This document shows, piece by piece, positions 45,791-56,542 of a stretch of 64,000 bases of DNA (positions are counted from its first letter, which is position 1; every line of letters starts with the position of its first letter). The position numbers and the translations under genes are program-made. Below the pieces are notes generated by a model. That model saw only the letters and a list, made by a program, of their open reading frames with translations, ran no database searches and had not been told where the DNA came from. The DNA comes from Ignelater luminosus (taxonomy: Eukaryota; Arthropoda; Insecta; Coleoptera; Elateridae), in NCBI GenBank assembly GCA_011009095.1, contig VTPC01000006.1, positions 67,434 through 131,433 on the forward strand, written 5' to 3'.

Positions 45791-46413
45791 CCTGTTTATG
45801 ATGTATTTATATTCATAACCACTTTATGGCAATTGTTACGCTGATGGTTGATCATATTTATTTCTTGATATGAGATTTTGTTTTTTTATTGCAGGTGATT
45901 ATTACTTACATTATTTAAAAGTTTCATACCCTACTTTTACATGATATATAAAAATGTTTTTCAGGATGTTTATTTAGAAAAACTTTCTAAAACATTATTT
46001 ACCAAAAGTGAAAATTATTAATTTCTATGATTATTCGAACGAATAATTAAATAATGAGCCTGTATTATTAACCAATGTATTTTGAATAGGAATTTCTAAT
46101 TTCCCTTGGCTTCGTCAGTCCATTGTTCTTTTGCTGTAAAGTAGTAGAACTTTGAAAAATCTCTTAGAAGGTTTCTGTAAAGTACAGCTTCTAATTTTAA
46201 TAACATTTTGCTGGATATGCTCTAACCTAAAAAGATACTGAACTAATTTTGTTTTTGATCTACGTTTTTTGTTTCTTCCTTTCTGGCTGTTAAAATTCGG
46301 AGAAAATATGTGATTAAACAATCTTAAGGCAATCTGTAACTTGGAATAAATTCAGTAAATCAAAGACTTCGATTAGTATTTTCATTTGCGGTGTTTTTAT
46401 TAAAAAAATATTT
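45791..46413. other. AT-rich stretch
   Basis: A Lys-rich 68-codon minus-strand frame at 46115-46321 contains RLEHIQQNVIKI, vaguely like the end of LINE ORF2, but this is too short to call. Otherwise nothing was recognised. Confidence 0.3.
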
Positions 46414-47395
46414 ACACACTGTGTCCCAAATATGAGATATGACGTTGACAACTTTTTTAAATAGGAACCTACGGTTTTTAGCGACTGCTGTTAAAGCACA
46501 TATCAAGTGACTACCAACTGCCAAATTTCAAATTTTCATTCCGTACCATTTACGAGATATTAAACAAAAACGATCACTAGTTGGAAATGCCCTAAACGGA
46601 ACTGAAATTCTTGTTGAACGTTTTTAATAATTTTGGGGAAAATTAGCCTACACTCATGTCTTATTCGTTCTTTCAACTTCTCGAGATTTGCCGGCCTCGT
46701 CTTATAAACTTTGCTTTTCAAGTACCCCCATGGACAGTAGTCCGTAGGAGTGGGGACTGGAGACCTAGGTGGCCATTCCAAGGGTTCCCTTCTACTGATC
46801 CATCTGCCTGGAAATACTTTATTGAGATACTCATGAACAGGTCTTGCAAAATGAGGAGGCGCGTCATCTTGTTGAAACCAGATGTTTCTATTCGGGACAT
46901 CAAAAAACTGAATAGCCAAATTCGGAACTAGTTCTTCATGCAAGAATTCGAAATATCTCGTTCCAGTGAGATTTTCTGCAAAGAATGTTGGTTCTATAAC
47001 TCGATTACCCACAATCCCTGCCCAAACATTGACTTTTTCTAACCATTCAGTGTGTCCTTTCCTCATCGAATGTGGATTCTCGTCTGCCCAATAACGACAA
47101 TTTTGTCGGTTTACCTCACCATTTAAGATGAATGTTGGTTCATCAGAAAACAGAATGTTTTCTATGTTAAGATTATTCCTGTCTAGTAGATCCATTATTT
47201 GCTCACAAAACTGGAGTATGCTATCAGGATCATCGTCATTTAGTATCTGGAGGATTGTTAGTTTGTAAGGATGAAATTGTTGCGCTTTGAGAATTTTTAC
47301 CACTGAAGATTGGCTAATTTCGTGTTCGATTGCTAGCTGCCTGGTGGAGATAGTAGGGTTTTCCTGAACAGCTAATATGTAATGTCATTTTAAAG
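46414..47395 (-). mobile_element. 5'-truncated DD41D Tc1/mariner element with one end
   Basis: The left border carries ACACACTGTGTCCCAAATAT (46414-46433), the type of A/T-rich end seen in these elements (ACAGGGTGTCCCAAA). The coding part lies just inside on the minus strand. No matching right end was found beyond 47395, where transposase similarity stops, so the 5' part appears lost. Confidence 0.6.
46560..47388 (-). CDS. DD41D-type transposase, N-terminally truncated but otherwise open
   Basis: A single frame stays open from an upstream stop near 47388 to 46560. The first Met inside is at 47303, giving 247 codons. The part before that Met, AVQENPTISTRQLAIEHEIS then QSSVVKILKAQQFHPYKL, is the second HTH, so the true start is missing. 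First Asp: NILFSDEPTFILNGEVN. Second: NIWFQQDDAPPHFARPVHEY. Then GRWISRREPLEWPPRSPVPT and PTDYCPWGYLKSKVYKTRP, which holds the third Asp 41 residues after the second. The usual SPDL motif is SPVP here. The tail IRHECRLIFPKIIKNVQQEF is present. Catalytic positions are intact but the DNA-binding N-terminus is incomplete, so it is probably inactive alone. Confidence 0.8.
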
Positions 47396-48489
47396 TTTTG
47401 CATAATTATCCGGGTTTTGCTACAAGTTTTGCTTTAAATGCATTTATCTATTATGAATGAAATTATTCCGTTTCGGTTATAAAATTCATTCAGTCATTTT
47501 TATGGTTATCAAATATTTTTTTTAAGATTTCTTTGAGTTTTATTCTCACAATTAAGACGCATTTCCCGAATTGTTTTGTTTCTTCTATGGCTGGTAAAAA
47601 TTATTTCCTTATCGCAAGAGAAATTCAAAGTTGGATTTCATTTATAAAATTTGATATTCCATTTCTTTGTTCAAATTATCACAGTACGTGACTTTTTGTA
47701 AGATTTAGTCGTCTAAACATTTCTTATAGTTATCTTTTCGTAGAAATTTTTGTTTATATTTAACGTCCGTCTCTTTGAAAGTATTATTTACCGTCAGCAG
47801 TCTACGGCTGAGCGAAAAGCAGATCTACATTAAAGAAATGATCTCTGCTAGTTTTTCATTGTCTAATTCATTGTCTGTATTTTGCTTGGTAATATCGTGT
47901 GCAACTGGCTTCTTTATTTTGTCAAATTGTTTCCTGGCGCTCTTTTGATACTTCTTTTAGGCTTTTTAGCTAAAAGCTAAGTTTTAGGTTCAGGTATGGA
48001 CGCCAATACCTGAGTTATTTACTATCTTGGAACCCCCCCCCTCCCGTCTTCGACATGAGCTATGGGCTTGAACATCTACAGATATCTGGCTTAAACGGGA
48101 TTTAGGCCTCTTTTTGGACTTTTTCCCGTTACAAATAGTACATTAATTTTGACCTTTTTATTGAATACAAATGTCAAAAGATGTTTTTAATTTTTTTAAG
48201 GCAAATGTGAAAAGGTGTGTTGATTAAAAAATAGAGATAAAAATTCATATCCAAAATTTGGGACATAGTATTTAAATATTCATTTAATAAAAGAAAATAC
48301 TAATCGAAGCGTCCGAACATTTTTCAAAACAAAATTTGTCTTTGATTCACTAACTTTATTCCAAGTAACAGACTAGGTCTGTATAAGGAAGAATGATGTA
48401 GTTTGTGACGTATATACCTTGCTATGGTCATTTTCTGCGTGTATTAAATATAATACAATAAAGATTAGTGTGATGTTGTGGCTTTAGGA
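47396..48489. other. AT-rich stretch
   Basis: No coding sequence recognised. A run of nine C followed by TCCC lies near 48033-48045. Confidence 0.4.
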
Positions 48490-49930
48490 ATTTCACTCTC
48501 GAAGACAATAAGATATTAGATGTAAAGAAGTGGTAGTATTTCCTCCAGTAAATGCTTGTGGCAATGTAACCGACGAGGACTCGGGTGACAAAACTGTGGT
48601 GCAAACTAACAACCTACCTGGTTCGCAGCTCAGTGCTTCTGCGGAAATAAAAAAAGTTGTTCGTCAAATGGAAGACGACTTTTCATCAGATCATGATCTA
48701 CCTTTTTCGCATTTTGCTAAATCTAACATTACCGGGAAAGTGCAAAAAAGACAAAAGTTTACTATTAGGTCAAATATGATATAATATCTTTAGATCAACT
48801 ACTTATTCTGAACAGTTCTGTAACTATACCTACGAGAAAAATGCTATAGGAACGAGAACGAGACGCTGATAATGAAATAGTAGACGAGTCAATTACCAGA
48901 GACAAATTTGACTTCATCATGTCGAATATGCACATTCAAGATAGAGAAAATTCATGGAAATCTTTCTCTCTGCGGACGAGGCTATGGTGCCGTATTATGA
49001 ACACTGTGGGGTCAAAAAATTCATTAAAGGAAAACCAATTAGGTATGGGTATAAGTTTTGGGTGGGAACTAACAGACTTGACTATGTCTATTAGTCTGAG
49101 ACCTATCAAGGCATATCTACTAACATTAACACTATTTATGGTGAATATAGTGTTGCAGCTGGTGTAATTCTGGACTACGCAGATGCTCTACGAGAAAATT
49201 AGCCTGCAAAAGAATGTACTTATTTTTGATACTTTTCTTACATCGATTTACTTAGTTGCCTTTGACTGACAATTAACATCTTAAAAAAGAAGTCTATGGC
49301 TCATACGATTTCAAAAGAACATCTGATCAAAACATTATAGTTGTCAAGTAAAACCATAAAGCTTGGTATTGTTGTATTCAAACTATACTAGAATAAGTAG
49401 AACCTATGCACTATATCAAACAATACTCGCGAAAGGAAAAGCAAAATGTGAAGGTTGGTGCTCTATATGATAACACAGACTTTTTACAAATAACTATTGT
49501 TGTTTCTTACAAATCGAACAATTATTTATAGAACGCAAACATGGGTAGAGTCGAATGCTCTGGTCAAAATATACAGCTGCATCGCATAGCAATTCGAAGC
49601 AAAAAGGGGTATTTGTCCCTAATAACACATTGCATCGATCTAGCAATACAAAAAACCCGGAAGTTACATCGTAACTGCAGTGGGAACTTGGATGAACTAG
49701 GCTTTTACAGGAGAATTACTATTGCGATACTTTTACAGAACAAAAAACGCTTTTCCTATCAAAGGGGCCGTCTTTCTAAAAATGAAAAAAATCGACATTA
49801 GATATGATCGTTTTGATCATTATGTGACATGCTAAGATGTGACTAGGCGCACAAAATGTAAAATTGCAGTCCTCGTTCAATGATTTGTGAATTATCACTC
49901 AAAGACTCTTGTACTGATGTACTGTTTATA
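48490..49930 (+). pseudogene. piggyBac-like transposase relic
   Basis: Plus-strand pieces in order: FPPVNACGNVTDEDSGDK (48540-48595, acidic N-terminus) and SDHDLPFSHFAKSN; a SADEAMVPYYEHCG block near 48970-49005 with the first Asp; KGKPIRYGYKFWVGTN near 49025-49075; then a gap without the second-Asp block; WVESNALVKIYS near 49540; GNLDELGFYRRITIAILLQN with RGRLSKNEKN (49683-49795); DIRYDRFDHYVTC (49797-49835); and a Cys/His tail ending FVNYHSK near 49890. This order fits the PGBD/piggyBac family. Multiple frame changes, stops and a missing middle make it dead. No TTAA ends were found. Confidence 0.7.
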
Positions 49931-51542
49931 GTACAACTTTGCTTTTGTTCTTTGTTTAAAATGAACATAATTTTTCTCTTAAAATCTTTTTTTCGACACA
50001 TCCTAGTTTGCATTTAATAAAAATAACATTCCTTTAGGAATGTCTTGGTTTAGAACGAACATTACCTCAAAAAAACAAAAATCAATAGGTTTTCTGATTT
50101 TGAAATGTAGTTTTTACACTCTTGCTTAGAGCATGACTTACTAGATTGCAGTTTTTTTGCGTTTTTGTTAGCAACTCCATCAAAGTCCAATAACAAAAAA
50201 CATATTTAAAAAATGAAAATTGGAGGAATCTAATACGACAGAATTATGGTCCTTGAGGAACCCTTCAGTCTTTAATCAAAGAGTTTCCTTTTATCTCTAA
50301 TATAATGGAAGTTATTTGAACAATGCAGAAAACTGACGCACCCTGTATGTTGCAAATAATTAAAAAACGATTTAAAAGCAAAGATAGTCTTAAAATGGAA
50401 AAAACCTAATGCCAAACTAAATTACTTTAAAGAAAACTTGACAATTCTGAGACTAGCCCCTAATTTATTTGAAATTGCCTTGTTTCAGTAACATTTCCCT
50501 GTGCTGGTCTGGGTATGAGATGCATACGAGTATCTCTTCATATTATTCTGTAGTGGTGAATTCAGTCATTTTCTGAAGGTTTTGTTGTTCTAAAACACGT
50601 TTACTTCTATTTTCCTCTTATTTTTGATTTTAGATAATGTCAATCATTCTTTCTTTTTTTGCTATTTTTACAAGTAAAGCGACTCAGATATATTGTGTTA
50701 TGTCTTCCTCAACATTTCTAGTTCAAAATAATTGCTATTGTTTTAGTGAAAACCGACTAGAGTTTCAGCTAGTGAAAAATATGTTCGTTAAATAAAAACA
50801 GGTTTATATTTGTACAAAGTAACCATTTTGAGTCTTCTCTTAATTAACAAACACTAACAAAGGATACCTTGCGAAAGTTTCAGTTGCTAGTGTAAAGAGC
50901 ATTCTTATTATTCTCTGAATTCATAGAATGTGTGTGTCTATCTGCGGTAACGCAAATGGTTGCTATGAAAAGTGAAAGTCAGGGTGGTAATTAATCATTT
51001 TATAACTTTTTTAAATGCACGTAAGTGGGTTTTTGTTTGAGCGTCCACTATGTGGAAGAAATACTTAAAATGTATGATTTAGAATGAAAACTACAGAATA
51101 AAAAAGGGAATTACTAACAAAGTAAACAAACGCTTTATTTATTTTGATTGCTGTAGGCAAAAAATTATATTCCTAAATACCAAAATCTTGACATTGTAGA
51201 TCAGTGCTTATATGCGGCCACCAATACGAAATTCCATTGAATGTCCATTTAATACCTTCTGCTCTTAGAAGATCATACATATCCCGACTAAAGTCATTGG
51301 AATGCAATGTAGAGAGAAATTCTAGTAAATTCACACACCCAAAATGGAATCACCTTTTTTCTTTCAAATTTTTAAAAAAAAATGTAGTATGCAGTAAAAA
51401 GCACATTATACCAAAGCAGTTTAATAAACAATATATACAAGTTTTCAGTAATTGTTGAAATTATACAAAACAGAAGAAAATGTAAAAAGTAAATTACTAT
51501 TCGAATGTTTAAATACTAAAAAGAAACACAGTTTTTACTATT
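49931..51542. other. AT-rich stretch with one mariner-like end
   Basis: GACGCACCCTGTATG near 50336-50350 looks like the outer right end of a mariner-like element (reverse complement CATACAGGGTGCGTC). No transposase is recognisable beside it. The frame at 51204-51458 shows no motif. Confidence 0.35.
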
Positions 51543-52529
51543 TCAGTAATCAGTGTTGCCACCTCTAGTCCTAATACAAGCTTCAATTCGACGCGGCATG
51601 ATTCTAATTGAGTTGTCTACTTCTTGGGGTAGGTTTACCCATTCTTCCAGAATGGAGTGGATTATCCATACGAGCTGTAATCCTTCTGGTAATCATATCA
51701 CACAAATACTCAATTGGGTTAAGATCAGGCGAGCAGGCGTGCCGCTTCAAAACAGTGATAGCTTCTGTTTCCAAACAATTTGTGGCAGCTCTGCTAGTAT
51801 GCGAAGTTGCATTATCCTGCATAAAGATGAAATCTTTGCCTATTGCACCTCTCCACAGTTTAACTACGAGTTCCAGCACCAAATCAACATACCTGCGTCC
51901 AGTTAAACTTTGCCGTATGGAAATGAGAAGTTTCTTCTCCCATTTTAATGCCTCCCCTCCTCCCCAGAACATTACTGTCCCTCCTTGATATTTTGGAACG
52001 AATCTGGCAGTTTGGAATCTAGGCTGTCTGCCTCGACCTCTTAGAACTCGAATTCGACGGTCGTCTTATCTAAGACCGGTTCTGGTTTCATCCGAAAAAT
52101 GCGCATTTTGCCAATCTTCAATTGTCCAATGTTGGTGATCAAGACACTAATTTTGGTCGGTTACGTCTGAGTTGCCTGGACAACTCGGGAACTCTTAACT
52201 GTCTCCTGCTAATTAAATTTTGAGCACGAAGTCTCTTTTGTACTGTTTCGACTGAAACTCTAGCACCTGTAGCTTCCAAGAGTTCTCTTTGGAGCTTTGT
52301 ATGCGAAATGGTTGCATTTCTTCTAACAATCTGAGGTAAAAAGCGGTCCTTTCTGGCAGTAGTTGCCCTTCGAGGACTTTGTCTCGGCCTTGAGTGGTGC
52401 CAGTTGCAAGTATCTTGCAAATGTTTTTGACATAACGCCCTAAGAAACACTTTGACTTTGTGGCATTCCCTGCTCAACATTAGCAATAATTCTTCCTCTC
52501 TGCACATCTGACAATCCTGTGTATATCAT
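51543..52529 (-). pseudogene. Tc1 transposase, broken (DD34E)
   Basis: The ATG at 52527-52529 reads MIYTGLSDVQRGRIIANVEQ. After a frame change come RQSPRRATTARKDRFLPQIV, RRNATISHTKLQRELLEATG and VSVETVQKRLRAQNLISRR (HTH units, 52200-52380), the first Asp in AHFSDETRTGLR (about 52075-52110), then GTVMFWGGGEALKW (51940-51980). The second Asp is in KDFIFMQDNATSHTSRAATN and the Glu, 34 residues later, in HACSPDLNPIEYLCDMI. The C-terminus EWVNLPQEVDNSIRIMPRRI ends with GGNTDY and a stop at 51543. All three acidic positions remain. At least two or three frame changes and stops break it. No inverted ends could be defined. Confidence 0.85.
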
Positions 52530-53067
52530 TTAACAGCTACCAAAATCTTCTTTGCTGTCATTAAATACGCTATTACACCAACCACGATAAGCGAAAGCCG
52601 CCAAAAAATGCAGATGCAAAAACACCCGACTTGAATTCCAAGAGAGCATTTTGGTGTAATTAATGTAATCTACAATAACCATGAAAAAATGAAACATTAC
52701 GTTATATTACCTGCTAGCAATTAGGCGTTTAAAATAACTTTTAGCTTCAAACAGCACAAGTAACGAATACAAAAAGGTCCGTGAGCACTGAGAAAATACA
52801 TGCATGCGGCGTGGCACTGGAAAGGCACTGCACTGCACCGCCAAACGCTTTCAACAATGTTAAAAAATTGCAGAAATTGGAAAACTTAACATGTCAAATA
52901 CAAAATAGCTGCTATAAACAAGAAAAACTTCGTCGTGCTACCGCTTTGCATCTACAAAGTATGTGTTCTGATGTTCCCAGTTCTGTCTAGTAAAACGGCA
53001 ATTTTGTTAAGATGGTATCTCAAAGTTTAGTATCCAGCTAGTAGTGGAATTAGAATGTTATTGTTTG
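52530..53067. other. Spacer without recognised genes
   Basis: A 69-codon plus-strand frame at 52781-52990 lacks motifs. The right end of the Tc1 relic should lie here but was not identified. Confidence 0.35.
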
Positions 53068-53530
53068 CTAGGTTGAAAGAGTTATTAACGTACCAAGGGA
53101 GGAAAGTAATTTGTTGCAGTCGAGACGTGAATATTGCACTCGAAGCGAAGCTGAGAACGTAATCATATCGAGACTGTATGTAATATTGCTTACTGCCCTG
53201 GGACGTACAACATTTTTTGCCCGTAAACTAAATTCATTTTTGTTTAGAACATGGACGTAATGATTCATTACAGCTCTTATACAGACGTTATAAGGGTAGA
53301 AAATAAATGTTTCGTTCTTGCTTGAGAAAAAGCTGTAAACTTTTTTCTTGTCTTTGTTTTGGATTGTTTGCCCAATATAGGGAATATATTTCTTCGGTCT
53401 ACTATTTGGAGATAAGCTTCGGATAAAGCTCAAGTTCAATAAAAGATCTCTTGCTGGGAAATCAATGATCCCCTTGCCTTCAATGCCTTTATGGCTTGGT
53501 ACCACAAGAAAGTCACCTTATTTGCATTGG
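53068..53530 (-). pseudogene. Possible LINE RNase H scrap
   Basis: The minus-strand frame begins VPSHKGIEGKGIIDFPARDL, which resembles the WVPGHSGIEGNExAD.LAR motif of RNase H domains in jockey/R1-type LINEs. The remaining 120 codons are open but match nothing I know. Only this one motif supports the call. Confidence 0.3.
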
Positions 53531-54272
53531 CCAAATTTTGAAGGGTTTGCAGATCTTTTCAAACTAGCTCCAACTTACTGGTAAATGAAGCTTTAAAGCC
53601 TTCAAAGTTACTTGGCCACACCCACAACAGGTTTTACCCTCTACTATAGACATATGATCTCCAACACAGTGCATAACTTTTAATTTCTTAGTTGGTCTTC
53701 CAAAAGATTTTCGTCTAATATGTACTCTTGAAATATTCTTGCCATTGGCAATTATATCTTCCGCCAAAGAAATCAGCAAAGTAATAAATGATTCTTTCTG
53801 ACGCCAAACTCAATTGTTTATAGCTGCACCCATGACCAATTTGAAAAAATGTTTATTCCACCACATTCCTGATTTCCTATCTAGGTCATACAGAACGTCA
53901 TTTTGTCCGGAAGATCTAGCCCGCCCATAAATTGATTATTAAAAAAAAGACTTTCGGGGCAAGGCACTTCTGCTTTGTTTCCATCTTTTCCTCTTCGTTG
54001 AACGGTAGTGATCTCGGATGAATGGCAGTTACTAAGAACACAAACTTTCTAAGCATCTTGCCATTTTATGCATATTATAGTACCAGCAGAATTTGCAACA
54101 TACTCTGATTCTTCCTCGCTAAATTTTTTTTGGCAGCTGAGGCATATTTTTCATATTTCCATAGTACCACATTTTTATTTCTTACAGTGCTGATCAACTT
54201 GTAAACTGCTCTTTCTCTAAGAGTACCATCGTGATGTTCAACATCCTTACCACTGTAGACATTTATGTGGTA

Positions 54273-55574
54273 TAAGAACTGTATCGTTAATTATGGGTAC
54301 AGAATAAGCGCCCTGTAAATTTGATGTCAGACTATATTTTGAAAAATGGACTACAGATTTTGAATGTGTGATATATTTTTATTTCATTTATTTTTACATT
54401 AACAAAAAATTATAAGGGTTTCCCCAATTCTCGAACTTTGCTTTTTATATGTTGCATGAGGTTCTGGACGACAGATATTCCTACAGCTTTGGCTACTCTA
54501 TTCCAGTCTCTTTTGAATTGTTCAACATTTTCTGCCGGTCGAACGGTCTTCTGCAAATTCTTTTTTATTAACGCCCAAAATCTTTCAATAGGTCTGATTT
54601 CTGGGCAGTTTGGGGGATTCATAGTCTTATCGACAAATGGAACGTTGTGTTGGAGATACCATTCTAGAACTGGAATAGCGTAGTGGCACGAAGCTAAATC
54701 AAGCCAAAATAATACTTGAATCTCGTGCTTTCGAATTAGTGGCAGCAATCTTTTTTGGAGACACTCCTTGCGGTATATTTTCGCATTTAAAGTTTGTTGA
54801 GTGAAAAACGGGGACGATTTTATGCCACATTGACAAATTGCTTGCCAGACCAATATCTTCTTTCCAAATTTTTCACAGAAAATAGATTTACCTGCATTAC
54901 TTACTTCCGTTCCTTGTTTTACAGTATAATACTGAGCTCCCGGTAGAGTTTTGTAATCGAGTTCGACGTACGTTTCATCGTCCATGATAATGCATTGATT
55001 TTTTTTGCACAGAACTTGTTCGTATAACTTCCGAGCTCGACGTTTCACAGAAGATGCTTGAACTGAACTACGCTTTGGTTGTTTTTGTTTTTTATAAGTC
55101 TTAAAACCATTTCTTTTCTTAGTTCGTTGAACCATGCCGATCGAAGTTCCACATTTTTTTGCACAATGACGGACAGACAGTTCCTTATTAGTCGTAAATT
55201 TTTTACATATCTTGTTGTCCAAATATGGACTTGATGCACCTGGTTTCCTTCCGCGTCCAGGTAAATCATTCAAAGTAAAATGTTTGCCTAATCTGTTAAT
55301 TGCATTTTGGACTGCATGGACACTAACACCTTCTTCTTTCGCTAACTTTCTCATTGTCATACCTTTTTCATTGCAGTATCTGGACACAATTAAGCTTCGC
55401 TTCTCCGCTGATAAACCTTTCATTTTTTAATTTACTAACAAACACTTAAATTTAACTATCAAACTTTAAGGTCTATACACCAAGTAACAAATGTCAATCT
55501 GACGATTGAAAAAGTCACAGCCTACCATTTTGGGTGGTGTGAAGTTGTACCCATAATTAACGATACAGTCCTTG
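54273..55574 (-). mobile_element. Intact-looking DD37E (ITmD37E-type) transposon
   Basis: The 29-bp inverted ends lie at 54273-54301 and 55546-55574. They begin TAAGAACTGTATCGTTAATT on the left and CAAGGACTGTATCGTTAATT on the right in reverse complement, and differ at only two positions. TA lies outside both (54271-54272 and 55575-55576), and removing the element rejoins the piggyBac reading at this point apart from a one-base frame difference. The length is 1302 bp, and one uninterrupted transposase gene fills most of it. It is the best-preserved element in the window and, by nesting, younger than the piggyBac. Confidence 0.95.
54410..55423 (-). CDS. DD37E transposase, Tc1/mariner superfamily, 337 aa, apparently intact
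   Basis: A nuclear cut-and-paste transposase that should bind the 29-bp ends and cut with a DDE/D RNase H-fold domain. Residues 5-50 hold a first HTH (MTMRKLAKEEGVSVHAVQNA). GRGRKP at 56-61 is an AT-hook-like link. Residues 75-110 hold a second HTH (VRHCAKKCGTSIGMVQRTKK). A basic, possible nuclear-localisation stretch KKQKQPKR follows (111-118). Catalytic residues are D149 (CIIMDDETYVELDY), D242 (FWLDLASCHYAIPVLEWYL) and E280 (CPEIRPIERFWALIKKNL). D242 and E280 are 37 residues apart, the hallmark of the DD37E family known from mosquitoes and other invertebrates. The length fits the family. The ATG at 55421-55423 is the first in frame, 123 bp inside the right end. No stop or frameshift is seen. 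Activity is inferred, not shown. Confidence 0.93.
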   Translation of the reverse strand: MKGLSAEKRSLIVSRYCNEKGMTMRKLAKEEGVSVHAVQNAINRLGKHFTLNDLPGRGRKPGASSPYLDNKICKKFTTNKELSVRHCAKKCGTSIGMVQRTKKRNGFKTYKKQKQPKRSSVQASSVKRRARKLYEQVLCKKNQCIIMDDETYVELDYKTLPGAQYYTVKQGTEVSNAGKSIFCEKFGKKILVWQAICQCGIKSSPFFTQQTLNAKIYRKECLQKRLLPLIRKHEIQVLFWLDLASCHYAIPVLEWYLQHNVPFVDKTMNPPNCPEIRPIERFWALIKKNLQKTVRPAENVEQFKRDWNRVAKAVGISVVQNLMQHIKSKVRELGKPL

Positions 55575-56542
55575 TATAACCAGTAGTTGCATAATTTTTA
55601 ATCCAGACTTTTGTGACCGGTTTGAATGGTCTCATGGTCGAACGTCTTTTGAATTTCCCCATGTATTCGTCAATACTTTGACGAGAACTATCAGAACGGT
55701 TTTTTTAAAGTGGTTTTCATACAGTTTAGTAGTTTACCCACATAATACGTTTTAGAAGCATTTTCTGGCTTCCAAGGATCATTAAAATATAATCTGGATA
55801 ACAGCAAAATGCACCTGTTTCTTGAAATAGTACTTTTTATTAAATTATCTCCGTTTGACCGGTAATGTTGCAGTGATGGTAATCTATTGTAGTTCATGAG
55901 AAAAGTACAGCCTATTATAATCATTAGTTTACCTACATACAATAATCTTATGTACTTTGTTTTTTTTTGTCTTTTTCTAATTTCATCAGTCTTTTATTTG
56001 TACAGTTTGCTATAAATACAAATAAACTTGGAGGAAATAAATTTTTGAATATCTCTGAAGGATTTGAAGTCGCTTTGATGTTGCAATTTATTATACAGGA
56101 CTAGATTGGAGGAATTTGAAACCGCGGGGAAACATTTTCAGTTACTGGATACCAAATGTGATGTATTTACATTTGCTTTGTTTTTATTATTTTATTTATT
56201 TTCCGTTTCTTCTGCAACATCGTCCTCTTCAATTTCTTTTGTAGTATCATTCTGTTCACTTTCTTCTTTTCCATTATCGTATTGGTCTCACACATCATTT
56301 ATATCGCTTTCTTTATCAGTCGAAGAACAATCAGTGCTATCAGTTTCATGTTGTGCATAAGTAGCTATTTGTGAGGTTATATAATAGCGGGCATTTTAAA
56401 TACTTAGTTTCCATAATAGACATGATCAAAAACTACCACTATGTACACTTAAAATGTTAAAACGGGAGAAATACCGACCAGCAGAATTTTCTAATATTTT
56501 GTTGGGACATATGTGGTGTACCAATGGTATTGAAAGGGTTAA

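Larger units (their letters stand above)
53564..56538 (-). mobile_element. piggyBac relic split by a DD37E transposon
   Basis: The right end in reverse complement reads CCCTTTCAATACCATTGG and abuts TTAA at 56539-56542, as expected for piggyBac. On the minus strand: an acidic N-terminus (56190-56350, ETDSTDCSSTDKESDIND), SLFVFIANCTNKRLMKLEKD (about 55970-56030), NYNRLPSLQHYRSNGDN then LIKSTISRNRCILLLSRLYF (55790-55900), RQSIDEYMGKFKRRSTMRPF (about 55620-55685, first Asp) and VTKVWIKNYATTGY. The DD37E element interrupts here. LYHINVYSGKDVEHHDGTL continues on its far side (about 54215-54272), followed by STVRNKNVVLWKYEKYAS and the C-terminal IRRKSFGRPTKKLKVMHCVG and CCGCGQVTLKALK (53564-53720). 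Frame changes and stops show it was probably already decaying. No left TTAA end was found. Confidence 0.85.

Noticed and set aside
48033-48045. C-rich run
   Set aside because: A simple homopolymer without context; it could also be a sequencing artefact.
51553-51988. 117- and 126-codon plus-strand frames
   Set aside because: Antisense shadows of the Tc1 transposase on the minus strand.
56106-56360. 84-codon Ser/Phe-rich plus-strand frame
   Set aside because: It is the antisense shadow of the acidic N-terminus of the piggyBac relic on the minus strand.
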